Source: Maribacter litoralis | Lineage (GTDB): Bacteria; Bacteroidota; Bacteroidia; Flavobacteriales; Flavobacteriaceae | Reading direction: 5' to 3' | Assembly (NCBI RefSeq): GCF_003075045.1 | Contig: NZ_QCZD01000001.1 | Span: 682,001 to 746,000 of the forward strand | Length of the DNA: 64,000 bases | Shown: in pieces, positions 43,418-52,014 of the stretch | Layout of the letters: every line of letters begins with the position of its first letter | How positions within the stretch are numbered: position 1 is the first letter of the stretch | Made by a program: the position numbers and the translations under genes | The notes under the pieces: generated by a model | The model's database searches: none | The model's input: only the letters and a program-made list of their open reading frames with translations | What the model was told of the DNA's origin: nothing

Positions 43418-44968
43418 ATGGTCAGAAATGTACAGTTACGATTAACTTTAAAGGAAGAAGCAACCCTAAACGGATTACAAATTCGTACGGCAAAATATCT
43501 AGGACTAGAAGAAAACTCCTTTAAAATTAAGGTACTGCGCAAATCTATAGATGCACGAAAGCCAAAAATTGTATTCAATTACAAATTAGCCGTATACATT
43601 AATGAACCCGCCCCTAACGATACACTGCATTTTAAATATAAAAATGTATCAAAAGCTAAACCAATTCATATTGTAGGGTTCGGACCTGCAGGTATGTGGG
43701 CTGCGCTACGCTGTTTAGAAATGGGATATAAACCCATTGTTTTAGAACGCGGTAGTAATGTTAAAGACCGTAGAAGAGATTTAAAAGCCATAAACCAAGA
43801 CCATCAAGTAAACCCAGAAAGTAACTATTGCTTTGGTGAAGGTGGTGCCGGTACGTATTCTGACGGAAAGTTATATACCCGTAGCCTTAAACGTGGTGAT
43901 GTTCGTCGCATTTTTGAAAGCTTGGTATTTCACGGTGCTACAGACCAAATTTTGATAGATGCGCATCCGCATATTGGCACCAATAAACTTCCTAAAATTG
44001 TTCAGAATATTCGTGAGGTCATTCAGCATCATGGTGGTGAAATTCATTTTAATACCAAGGTGACCGATTTCGTTATCAAGGAAAATAGGCTAAAAGCCCT
44101 TGTTTTAAACGAAACCGATGAAATAGCTGTTGAACGTGTGATCTTGGCAACGGGACATTCGGCTCGCGATATATTCGATTTACTGCATAAAAAAGATATC
44201 GCTCTAGAAGCAAAGTCATTTGCTATGGGAGTTCGTATAGAACATCCGCAGCATATTATTGATAGCATACAATATCATTGCTCTGGTGACCGCAGCGAAT
44301 TGCTACCAGCGGCATCATATAGTTTGGTCGAACAAGTGAAAGACCGTGGCGTGTATTCATTCTGTATGTGCCCTGGCGGATTCATAGTTCCCGCTGCAAC
44401 TTCACCAGGTGAGGTTGTTGTAAACGGAATGTCTCCATCCAAACGAAACAACCTGTATGCCAATTCGGGTATTGTTGTAGAAATTAATGTCGATAAAGAT
44501 ATTCCGAAGTACGAGAAATTTGGAGCATTGAAAGGACTGGAATATCAGAAGAATTTGGAACGATTGGCTTTTACCTCAGGCGGAAGAACACAAACTGCAC
44601 CCGCCCAACGATTGACGGATTTTGTAGAAGGAAACCTTTCTGTAGATTTAAATCCGACCTCTTATCAACCAGGACTTAATTCCGCACCTTTGCATTCATT
44701 GCTGCCAAAATTGATAGGAAGCAGATTACGACAAGGCTTTAAAGCTTTCGGCGATAAAATGCATGGCTATTATACTGCCGAAGCAAATATCGTGGGTGTA
44801 GAATCTAGAACCTCATCTCCCGTAAGTATTCCACGAAACGAAAAATTGGAGCACCCTGTAATCAAAGGTCTTTTTCCTTGTGGTGAAGGTGGTGGTTATG
44901 CTGGCGGAATCGTTTCTGCAGCTATGGACGGAGAACGTTGTGCCGAAGCCGCTATGGCAGGGTTGTAA
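43418..44968 (+). CDS. FAD-dependent dehydrogenase (YhiN/uncharacterised NAD(P)/FAD protein)
   Basis: 516 aa. An N-terminal small alpha/beta domain (1-80) precedes the dinucleotide-binding motif HIVGFGPAGMWAALRCLEMG (about 84-103). Next come NYCFGEGGAGTYSDGKLYTR near 142, a GHS motif (VILATGHSARDIF) near 240, and the C-terminal FAD motif GLFPCGEGGGYAGGIVSAAMDG. This is the layout of the conserved FAD-dependent dehydrogenase family of unknown substrate. Followed by a repeat region. Confidence 0.9.
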   Translation: MVRNVQLRLTLKEEATLNGLQIRTAKYLGLEENSFKIKVLRKSIDARKPKIVFNYKLAVYINEPAPNDTLHFKYKNVSKAKPIHIVGFGPAGMWAALRCLEMGYKPIVLERGSNVKDRRRDLKAINQDHQVNPESNYCFGEGGAGTYSDGKLYTRSLKRGDVRRIFESLVFHGATDQILIDAHPHIGTNKLPKIVQNIREVIQHHGGEIHFNTKVTDFVIKENRLKALVLNETDEIAVERVILATGHSARDIFDLLHKKDIALEAKSFAMGVRIEHPQHIIDSIQYHCSGDRSELLPAASYSLVEQVKDRGVYSFCMCPGGFIVPAATSPGEVVVNGMSPSKRNNLYANSGIVVEINVDKDIPKYEKFGALKGLEYQKNLERLAFTSGGRTQTAPAQRLTDFVEGNLSVDLNPTSYQPGLNSAPLHSLLPKLIGSRLRQGFKAFGDKMHGYYTAEANIVGVESRTSSPVSIPRNEKLEHPVIKGLFPCGEGGGYAGGIVSAAMDGERCAEAAMAGL

Positions 44969-44981
44969 GTTCAAGTGCAAG

Positions 44982-45180
44982 ATTCAAGTTCAAGTTCAAG
45001 TTCAAAAATGAGTTGTTGGTTGTTGGAAATTAAAAAAATTAGCAAGCTAAATATGCCTGATTAGGCACTAATGAAAAAAAGTCCATTCTCTATATTCTAT
45101 TTTCTAACTTATAACTTCTAACTTCTTACTACTTTGTACTTTATACTTTGTACTTTGTACCTCGTACTTCCCAACTTCTA
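44982..45180. repeat. Composite low-complexity repeat, copy A
   Basis: Blocks in order: CAAGTTCAAG units, GAGTTGTTGGTTGTTGG, a unique-looking AGGCACTAATGAAAAAAAGT segment, TCTATATTCTATTTTCTAAC, then ACTTTGTACTTT units. The same order recurs in copy B (45612-45880). No gene. Confidence 0.85.
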
Positions 45181-45184
45181 CCCC

Positions 45185-45421
45185 TTACGCCATCTTAGGC
45201 TTGTTAGCTTTTGTAATGAAGTTCAAATCTCTTTTGATTCTTGAGTTTTTGAATTTGTATAGTCTAGCTACTTCTGTATTAGCTTCTGCTTTTACTTCAT
45301 TTGTAGTTTCAGTAATGATACTCATTTCAATCGTTTCAACTTTAACCTCTGAAGTTGTGTTTTGAGCTTGAGCAGTGAAGCTTAAAAAGATTATGAAGAT
45401 GATAGTTGCTAATGTTTTCAT
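45185..45421 (-). CDS. Small secreted protein of unknown function
   Basis: 78 aa. Signal peptide (MKTLATIIFIIFLSFTAQAQ) and a mature part of 58 residues rich in threonine, glutamate and lysine: TSEVKVETIEMSIITETTNE, then a basic tail KFKNSRIKRDLNF. Not a family I recognise. It lies alone between the two copies of a composite repeat, and an inverted repeat sits 120 bp upstream. Confidence 0.65.
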   Translation of the reverse strand: MKTLATIIFIIFLSFTAQAQNTTSEVKVETIEMSIITETTNEVKAEANTEVARLYKFKNSRIKRDLNFITKANKPKMA

Positions 45422-45540
45422 GACTTGCGTTTTGTTACAATATTAAAACGCTGGAGACCTTGTTTTGCTAGATGATGAATCGCTGAAAAACACTGTATTC
45501 TCGTTACTTGACAAAGATTCGGACTAAGTGTAAAATCGCA

Positions 45541-45597
45541 TCGATAAACGACATTACCCCCAAAAACACCTTACCGATTTTTGATGTCGTTAATCGA
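45541..45597. repeat. Inverted repeat upstream of the small secreted gene
   Basis: TCGATAAACGACAT (45541-45554) and ATGTCGTTAATCGA (45584-45597), 13 of 14 complementary, 29-bp spacer. Possible operator. Apart from this and the repeats, the 500-bp gap 45422-45924 shows nothing I can support. Confidence 0.5.
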
Positions 45598-45611
45598 CAA
45601 ATGATGTTTTA

Positions 45612-45880
45612 AATACAAGTTCAAATACAAGCGTAAACTCAAAAGTCAAGTTTAGAATGAGTTGCTGGTTGTTGGTTGTTGGTTGTTGGTTGTTGAAAAA
45701 ATGAAAATTTCCCTTTACTAAATAAGCTTGGATTAGGAACTAATCAAAAAAGTCTATTCTCTATATTCTATTTTCTATTTTCTATTTTCTAACTTCTTAA
45801 TACTTCTTACTTTGAACTACCTAGTACTTCTTACTTAATACTTTGTACTTTGTACTTCGTACTTTAACCTCACTTTACAT
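45612..45880. repeat. Composite low-complexity repeat, copy B
   Basis: Same block order and orientation as 44982-45180, with more GGTTGTTGGTTGTT and TATTTTCTATTTTCT units. The inner segment AGGAACTAATCAAAAAAGTC is clearly related to that of copy A. Confidence 0.85.
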
Positions 45881-45899
45881 TTCCTTCCACATTAAAGCG

Positions 45900-45907
45900 T
45901 ACCTTTG
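45900..45907 (+). promoter_or_regulatory. -7 element of the DEAD-box helicase gene
   Basis: TACCTTTG, perfect TAnnTTTG match, 17 nt before the ATG. No TTG at -33. Confidence 0.55.
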
Positions 45908-45924
45908 CATCTTATTAATATTTT

Positions 45925-47232
45925 ATGACATTTAAAGAACTCGGCCTAGCCGAACCAATCCTAAAAGCATTAGAAGCTGAAGGATATACTCACCCTACTC
46001 CAATTCAAGAACAATCCATTCCTATATTACTTCAAGGCATAGACCTTCTGGGAGTGGCACAAACAGGTACTGGAAAAACAGCCGCCTTTGGTATTCCTAT
46101 TTTACATCAGTTGTATGAGGGTATTAGCTTAAGACAGACGAAAAGAAAAGTAAAAGCTCTTATTGTTACGCCTACCCGTGAACTAGCTATTCAAATTAGC
46201 GAAAGTCTTACCGCATATGGTAAGTATACAGGGCTACGAAATACCGTGATTTTTGGCGGAGTAAAGCAAGGGAAACAAGTAAACGCACTTAGAGGTGGGG
46301 TAGATATTTTAGTGGCTACTCCGGGTCGTTTATTAGATTTAATGAATCAAGGTTTTATTTCTTTTAGAGATTTAGAGCATGTAGTACTTGATGAAGCTGA
46401 CCAGATGTTGGACATGGGCTTTATACATGACATCAAAAAAATCATTGCAAAATTACCTCCCAAGAGACAATCATTGTTCTTTTCGGCTACTATGCCAAAA
46501 GATATCGTGGAGCTTTCTAGAAAAATGTTAGGCGATTTTGAACGTGTTACCATTAAGCCAGAACAAGCTACAGCAGAAAAAGTGGAACAGGGAGTTTATT
46601 TTGTTAGCAAAGCAAACAAGCCTAAACTTTTAATTCATCTTATTAAGGAGAATCCTGAAAATACCTTAATTGTATTCTCAAGAACAAAGCATGGCGCCAA
46701 TAAGATTGTAAAGAAACTTGACCAAGCCGGTATTCGTTCTGCAGCCATACATGGTAATAAATCGCAAGCTGCAAGACAGAAAGCATTAAGCGCTTTTAAA
46801 GATGGTAATCTTAAAGTGTTGGTAGCTACCGATATTGCCGCAAGGGGTATCGATGTTGAAGACTTGTCATTAGTTGTAAATTACGATTTACCAAATGTAT
46901 CTGAAACCTACGTTCACCGTATTGGTAGAACAGGGCGTGCAAATGCTAGTGGTACGGCACTTTCTTTTTGTGATAAAGATGAACGACCTTACCTACGCGA
47001 TATCGAGAAACTAATAAAGCAGTCGGTTCCACGTATGCCAGAGCATCAATTCGTAGATGAAGATACTCCGAAAGACACCGGTAGTCATCCTTCTCAACCA
47101 CAAAGAAAACAGGGAAATTCGCGTAACAAAAATAGAAACCGAAACAGGCCTGGTGGTAACAACTTTAGAGGTAAGAATAATAGGAATTCGAGCAGACCTA
47201 AAAAACGTACTGATTCTAATAGAAGCGAGTAG
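45925..47232 (+). CDS. DEAD-box ATP-dependent RNA helicase, RhlE-type
   Basis: 435 aa. All core motifs are present: Q-motif (PTPIQEQSIP, 25-34), Walker A AQTGTGKT (45-52), PTRELA, VLDEADQMLD (DEAD), SAT (FFSATMP), VATDIAARGIDVEDL and HRIGRTGR. The C-terminal tail (about 375-435) is basic and rich in Arg, Asn and Gly (RNKNRNRNRPGGNNF), fit for RNA binding. Unwinds RNA in ribosome assembly or decay and cold adaptation. The last codons form part of its own terminator stem. Confidence 0.93.
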   Translation: MTFKELGLAEPILKALEAEGYTHPTPIQEQSIPILLQGIDLLGVAQTGTGKTAAFGIPILHQLYEGISLRQTKRKVKALIVTPTRELAIQISESLTAYGKYTGLRNTVIFGGVKQGKQVNALRGGVDILVATPGRLLDLMNQGFISFRDLEHVVLDEADQMLDMGFIHDIKKIIAKLPPKRQSLFFSATMPKDIVELSRKMLGDFERVTIKPEQATAEKVEQGVYFVSKANKPKLLIHLIKENPENTLIVFSRTKHGANKIVKKLDQAGIRSAAIHGNKSQAARQKALSAFKDGNLKVLVATDIAARGIDVEDLSLVVNYDLPNVSETYVHRIGRTGRANASGTALSFCDKDERPYLRDIEKLIKQSVPRMPEHQFVDEDTPKDTGSHPSQPQRKQGNSRNKNRNRNRPGGNNFRGKNNRNSSRPKKRTDSNRSE

Positions 47233-47249
47233 CTTCTGTTAGAATTTTT
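47214..47249 (+). terminator. Terminator overlapping the helicase stop codon
   Basis: Stem TTCTAATAGAAGC/GCTTCTGTTAGAA (one G-U pair), GAGTA loop, then five T. The left arm is coding. Confidence 0.85.
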
Positions 47250-47274
47250 ATCTTTAGCAAAACATTTTATCACA

Positions 47275-47967
47275 ATGAAAAAGCAAATGGTTGTTTATGG
47301 TAGCGGTCGCCATACCGTACCTTTCTTAAATTATATTGCTAAAGCTACTGGCAAGGAAAAACCGAATATATGTTTTATTCCTACGGCTAGTGGTGAGGAC
47401 GAGAAGTATATTGCTTCTTTCTTTGATGTTTGCTCTGAGATAGATGTTAATCCGCATGTATTATCAGTTTGGATCAACTCTTACGACCAAAAAGAATCGT
47501 TCGAGGAAATCATTTCTCGTATGGACGCTATTATAGTTGGTGGTGGCAACACTTTAAATATGCTTGCTATTTGGAAAGCACAAGGTATAGATGTTGCTCT
47601 TAAAAAAGCTTATGATAACGGTGTAGTTATGGGTGGTGGTAGCGCAGGATCTTTATGTTGGTTCAATGGCGGCACTACGGATTCTAGACCTAAAGAATTA
47701 AGTATCGTTGGTGGTATGGCCTTTATTGACAAAAGCCACTGCCCGCATTACAACTCAGAAACTTCACGTAGACCCTTATATTTCGAGAATATTAAAACAG
47801 GTAAACTTTCAGATGGTTATGCCTGCGACGACCGTTCTGCAATTCATTTCATTGATGGTGAAGTTCATACTTCAGTTTCCTTAAACGATGAAAATCATTC
47901 TTATTACGTGTATTTGAAAGATGGTGAAATTGTTGAAGAATTGATACCGAGTACCATTATATCGTAA
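47275..47967 (+). CDS. pepE: Peptidase E-like S51 peptidase (aspartyl dipeptidase)
   Basis: 230 aa. Nucleophile Ser123 in the elbow VMGGGSAGSLCWF, after IIVGGGNTLNMLAIW (86-100). His and Glu candidates lie in DKSHCPHYNSE near 157. The fold and motifs are those of family S51, which cleaves Asp-X dipeptides in the cytoplasm; cyanophycinase is the close alternative, but the length suits PepE. A -7-like TATCTTTA lies at 47249-47256. Confidence 0.85.
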   Translation: MKKQMVVYGSGRHTVPFLNYIAKATGKEKPNICFIPTASGEDEKYIASFFDVCSEIDVNPHVLSVWINSYDQKESFEEIISRMDAIIVGGGNTLNMLAIWKAQGIDVALKKAYDNGVVMGGGSAGSLCWFNGGTTDSRPKELSIVGGMAFIDKSHCPHYNSETSRRPLYFENIKTGKLSDGYACDDRSAIHFIDGEVHTSVSLNDENHSYYVYLKDGEIVEELIPSTIIS

Positions 47968-48024
47968 ATAATAGAAGCCCGTTTGAGTATTGTACTTATT
48001 TTTCCATGAATTAAGCACTTACAA

Positions 48025-48403
48025 CCCACCCCTAGCCCCTCCCTTGAGGGGAATAGCTTGTCCGTGTGACAAATTAATATAATGGAAACCAACTCGGTAA
48101 CCTATGAAGCTAAACTCGACAAAAGCTCGCAAAAAAACGTATCCATCCCCTCCAAAGAGGTTAATTGTTAGTTGCTTCAATAGAACCAATTCATAGAATG
48201 GTTCTTATTACTTGAGATTTAAAAAACACTAGAAACTCACAAATAACACCCACCCCTAGCCCCTCCCAGGAGGGGAATAGTTTGAACATATTTTTAATCC
48301 TTCGCGATAAATTTCACAAGACGATTTTAAATTACTTGTAAATCAAAAGCTCGCAAATAAAATATCTAAGTCTCCCCTCCCGGGAGGGGATTAAGGGGTG
48401 GGT
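48025..48403. repeat. REP-like C/G-rich palindromic repeats
   Basis: The 475-bp gap 47968-48443 has no gene. It carries CCCACCCCTAGCCCCTCCC with an AGGGGAATAG arm at 48025-48056 and 48248-48280, an inverted copy with the perfect core CCCCTCCCGGGAGGGG at 48372-48403, and a degenerate core at 48145-48162. The last two are each preceded by AAAAGCTCGCAAA (48121 and 48348), so that segment is duplicated. A hairpin AGAACC...GGTTCT is at 48182-48205. Confidence 0.85.
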
Positions 48404-48443
48404 AATACGAATGGTGATTCAACCTGCTAGTACTCTCGTTAGC

Positions 48444-49427
48444 TTACAAACCCTTATAAGCCTTCAACACATTCTCTATTTTAGCTTCGGTCTCTTCATC
48501 TATATTTTGATGTTCGGGGTTTTCCAATAACCACTTTATTGTCCTTTTAATCCCTTCCGAAAAGGGAATAGTGGCCTTGAAACCGGGTACAAAAGTTTTG
48601 ATTTTCGTATTATCAAATAAGACACTTTCTGCCTTATCCGCTAATAATGTCCCTGTAAACGAGGGTTCTATTTTACAGATAAAATCAGACGCTATATGAA
48701 CTACTTTTGCTTCTTCCCCTAAAGTATCAGCTAAAATCTTATAAATCATATTCCAGGTCAACACCTCATCTGATGTGATATGAAAAGCGTGTCCTATAGC
48801 AGTTTGTAATCCTAACAATCCCACAAATCCTTTTGCAAAATCATCTGAATGTGTCACTGTCCATAATGAAGTTCCATCGCCATGTATTATAATTTCCTTA
48901 CCATCCAAGATTCGCTGTGCGGTATTGAATTTATTGAATCCGCCAATGGCAATCGGTATCACGGTGTCATAGGTCAAGGAAGGTCGCACAATGGTAATCG
49001 GGAATCCTTCTTCTCTATACGCCTTCTGTAAACGATCTTCACACTGAATTTTACCTTGTGAATAATCCCAAAGATCATTGTGCAACGGAGTAGATTCCGT
49101 AATCACCGGATAACTTAATGGCGTTTGGTAACACGATGCCGAACTTATAAAGATGTATTGCTTGGTCTTACCTTTAAACAGTTCAATATCTCGCTCTATA
49201 TCATCGGGAGTAAAAGCTATCCAGTTCACCACCACATCCCACTCGTGCTTTTTCAATTCCGTTAGCTCATGAGGCTTATTGATATCTCCTATAATACTAT
49301 GCGCGCCTTCAATTTCAACCTTGGCTTTTCCCCTATTCAATAGGTACAGATCCATTCCTTTGGCTACAGCCAATCTACTACTTGGTGTACTGATATTTCC
49401 TGTTCCTCCTATAAATAATACCTTCAT
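48444..49427 (-). CDS. NAD-dependent epimerase/dehydratase (extended SDR)
   Basis: 327 aa. N-terminal Rossmann motif VLFIGGTGNISTPSSRLAVA (3-22), DVVVNWIAFTPDDIERDIEL near 64, a serine-containing FISSASCYQTP near 92, and SQGKIQCEDRL near 120 where SDR enzymes have YxxxK; here the Tyr is displaced (DYSQGK). Similar to SDR proteins related to chloroplast RNA-binding/epimerase-like proteins. Substrate unknown. Confidence 0.85.
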   Translation of the reverse strand: MKVLFIGGTGNISTPSSRLAVAKGMDLYLLNRGKAKVEIEGAHSIIGDINKPHELTELKKHEWDVVVNWIAFTPDDIERDIELFKGKTKQYIFISSASCYQTPLSYPVITESTPLHNDLWDYSQGKIQCEDRLQKAYREEGFPITIVRPSLTYDTVIPIAIGGFNKFNTAQRILDGKEIIIHGDGTSLWTVTHSDDFAKGFVGLLGLQTAIGHAFHITSDEVLTWNMIYKILADTLGEEAKVVHIASDFICKIEPSFTGTLLADKAESVLFDNTKIKTFVPGFKATIPFSEGIKRTIKWLLENPEHQNIDEETEAKIENVLKAYKGL

Positions 49428-49465
49428 TTTTATATTTTAGTTCTGATAATCAATTAAATAACAAG

Positions 49466-49846
49466 CTACACATCTCTGTAAAATGTTAATCCGTTTTTGA
49501 ATGGGTCGTAAAAAGCAAACTCGCGAGTACCCCAAGCTGTTTCCCGTAATAACGTATGGGCATGAAAAACGTCTACCCTAGAAAATTCATTGTATAAGGC
49601 TTCGATATTTTGCGCAACAATACGTAACAAAGGTCTGTCCATTTCTACATCCCACATTTTTTTATCATGCCATTGCAAATGAATTTCTATATCATCCCTT
49701 AAAATACCTGCGTATTTAGGGTTCTTAGCATCATCGGCAAAAGCAATTCTAAAGCCCAATCTATTCACATAAAAGTCTAGTGCCTCAACAACATCCCATA
49801 CCGGCAGTACAGGGTGAATTTGATGTAAAAAGCCTTTTTCTTCCAT
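49466..49846 (-). CDS. Glyoxalase/bleomycin-resistance-type VOC protein
   Basis: 126 aa from ATG 49846 (MEEKGFLHQIHPVLPVWDV); ATG 49861 would add five residues. One VOC module: HPVLPVWDVVEALDFYVNRLGF, DIEIHLQWHD with a histidine pair, and WGTREFAFYDPFKNGLTFY. Resembles bleomycin-resistance-like binding proteins, but the ligand is unknown. Lies 38 bp upstream of the epimerase gene on the same strand, so the two are probably cotranscribed. Confidence 0.85.
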   Translation of the reverse strand: MEEKGFLHQIHPVLPVWDVVEALDFYVNRLGFRIAFADDAKNPKYAGILRDDIEIHLQWHDKKMWDVEMDRPLLRIVAQNIEALYNEFSRVDVFHAHTLLRETAWGTREFAFYDPFKNGLTFYRDV

Positions 49847-49985
49847 ATTGTGAAAATACAAAAAGTCTAAGGCAAAACTTCTAAGAAAATGTTATTTCCT
49901 ACGGGTTCGAATTAGCTGATCAAGCTATTAAATTACTACTATTATCATTATCTTCATCCCTACATTTCAAACCAAAAACAACACC

Positions 49986-52013
49986 ATGAAAATTCTCTTG
50001 AAAACGCTTATTTTTCTGCTGTTTACAACAGTGGGCACTGCTCAAGTATCTTCTAACCTTGAGCTTACCGATATTTTTAATATGGAATATGTTTCTGACC
50101 CTCAGATTTCTCCTGATGGAAGTAAAATTATCTACGTTAGAAATTTTAAGGATATTATGACGGACAGAAATTTATCGAATCTTTGGATCATAAATTTCGA
50201 CGGTACGCAAAACAGACCTTTAACGACCGGTAACCAGAACGACTACTACCCACGTTGGTCGCATGACGGTAAAAAAATCATCTTTAAATCGAACAAAGAA
50301 GATGAAAAAATGAAATTATATCTCATGTGGATGGACACTAAAGAGATTGCCCCGTTGACCAACACTCCAAAAGCACCTGGTTCCGTAAGTTGGTCTAATG
50401 ATGACCGTTACTTAGCTTTTACCATGTTTGTTCCAGAGGCAGAACAGTCTATTGTAAAACTACCTGCAAAGCCAGAAGGCGCTAAGTGGAATAAACCGCC
50501 AACCTATATAGACAAACTAAATTATAGAGGAGACGGACAAGGTTACATTAAAGGCGGACACAATCAAATTTTTACCTTATCTATAGATGGTGGTACTCCA
50601 AAACAATTAACGACAACATCGTTTGACCATGGTGCCCCTGTTTGGAGCAAAGATGATAAATCGCTTTATTTCTCGGCAAACTTTAACCCCGATGAGGCTT
50701 TTGAGCCTGCAAATAGTGAGGTTTATACCTTAGATATAGCATCTGCCAAAGTTTCGGCTTTAACTTCTAGATATGGACCTGATAATTCCCCAAAAGTATC
50801 TCCTGATGGAAAAATGATTGCATACACAGGTACCGATGATAAGTTGCAAGGGTACCAGATTACAAACCTTTATGTAATGAATACCGATGGTAGCAACTCA
50901 AAATTAATTTCCGAGAATTTTGATCGAGATATTGCCAATGTACAATGGGCAAATGATGGTAAAGGCCTTTATTTTCAGTATGATACGGAAGGGGCTACGA
51001 AAATAGGGCATATTACATTAGACGGTAAAGTAACTACCCTTGTTGAAGGACTTGGAGGATTATCATTGGGCAGACCATACAATGCTGGAGATTTCACGGT
51101 TTCTAACAATTCAAAATTTGCTTATACTTTAGGTAATACCGAACACCCATCTGACCTTGGAGCTGCCGATAAAAAAGGGTCTAAAAGACTGACTTTCGTA
51201 AACGATGATCTTTTCTCATTTAGAGATTTAGGCAAAACCGAAGAAATTTGGTGGGAATCTTCTTTTGACCAGAAGAAAATTCAAGGTTGGGTGGTGACTC
51301 CGCCAAACTTTGACCCAAATAAAAAATACCCATTTATTCTTGAAATTCATGGCGGACCATTTACTAGCTACGGTTCTGTGTATAGTGCAGAAATACAGGC
51401 ATACGCTGCGGCAGGCTATGTAGTTCTTTATAGTAACCCACGTGGTAGTACCAGCTACGGAGCGGAATTTGGTAATCTTATTCACCACGACTACCCTAAT
51501 CATGATTATGAAGATCTTATGAGCGGTGTAGATGCCGTTATTGAAAAAGGGTATGTAGATACCGATAATTTATATGTCACCGGTGGTAGTGGCGGCGGAG
51601 TATTAACTGCTTGGATCGTTGGTAAAACAGACCGATTTAAAGCTGCCGTAGTTGCAAAACCTGTTATCAACTGGACAAGTTTTGTACTATATGCCGATGG
51701 TGCCGCATTTTTCTCAAAATACTGGTTCGGTAAAAAACCTTGGGAAGACCCAGAAAACTATTTTAGACGCTCCCCATTAATGTACGTTGCCAATGTTACT
51801 ACACCAACAATGTTATTAACAGGAGAAGAAGATTACAGAACACCTATAGCAGAATCTGAACAATTCTATACCGCATTAAAGTTAGAAGGTGTTGAAACCG
51901 CTATGGTTCGTATACCTGGTGCGGGACACGGTATTGCGAACCGACCTAGTAATTTGGTGGCTAAAATTGCAAGTGTTCTAGCTTGGTTTGAAAAATATAA
52001 AGATGCAGAATAG
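49986..52013 (+). CDS. Secreted S9 prolyl-oligopeptidase-family peptidase
   Basis: 675 aa. Signal peptide to about residue 20 (TVGTAQ). A seven-bladed PD40-type propeller (about 30-390: DPQISPDGSKIIYVRNFK, YPRWSHDGKKIIFKSNKE) and a C-terminal alpha/beta hydrolase domain with nucleophile Ser535 in TGGSGGGVLTAW, Asp in EEDYRTP and His in GAGHGIANRP. Cleaves short peptides (acylaminoacyl- or dipeptidyl-peptidase type). The next gene starts two bases after its stop. Confidence 0.93.
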   Translation: MKILLKTLIFLLFTTVGTAQVSSNLELTDIFNMEYVSDPQISPDGSKIIYVRNFKDIMTDRNLSNLWIINFDGTQNRPLTTGNQNDYYPRWSHDGKKIIFKSNKEDEKMKLYLMWMDTKEIAPLTNTPKAPGSVSWSNDDRYLAFTMFVPEAEQSIVKLPAKPEGAKWNKPPTYIDKLNYRGDGQGYIKGGHNQIFTLSIDGGTPKQLTTTSFDHGAPVWSKDDKSLYFSANFNPDEAFEPANSEVYTLDIASAKVSALTSRYGPDNSPKVSPDGKMIAYTGTDDKLQGYQITNLYVMNTDGSNSKLISENFDRDIANVQWANDGKGLYFQYDTEGATKIGHITLDGKVTTLVEGLGGLSLGRPYNAGDFTVSNNSKFAYTLGNTEHPSDLGAADKKGSKRLTFVNDDLFSFRDLGKTEEIWWESSFDQKKIQGWVVTPPNFDPNKKYPFILEIHGGPFTSYGSVYSAEIQAYAAAGYVVLYSNPRGSTSYGAEFGNLIHHDYPNHDYEDLMSGVDAVIEKGYVDTDNLYVTGGSGGGVLTAWIVGKTDRFKAAVVAKPVINWTSFVLYADGAAFFSKYWFGKKPWEDPENYFRRSPLMYVANVTTPTMLLTGEEDYRTPIAESEQFYTALKLEGVETAMVRIPGAGHGIANRPSNLVAKIASVLAWFEKYKDAE

Positions 52014-52014
52014 C

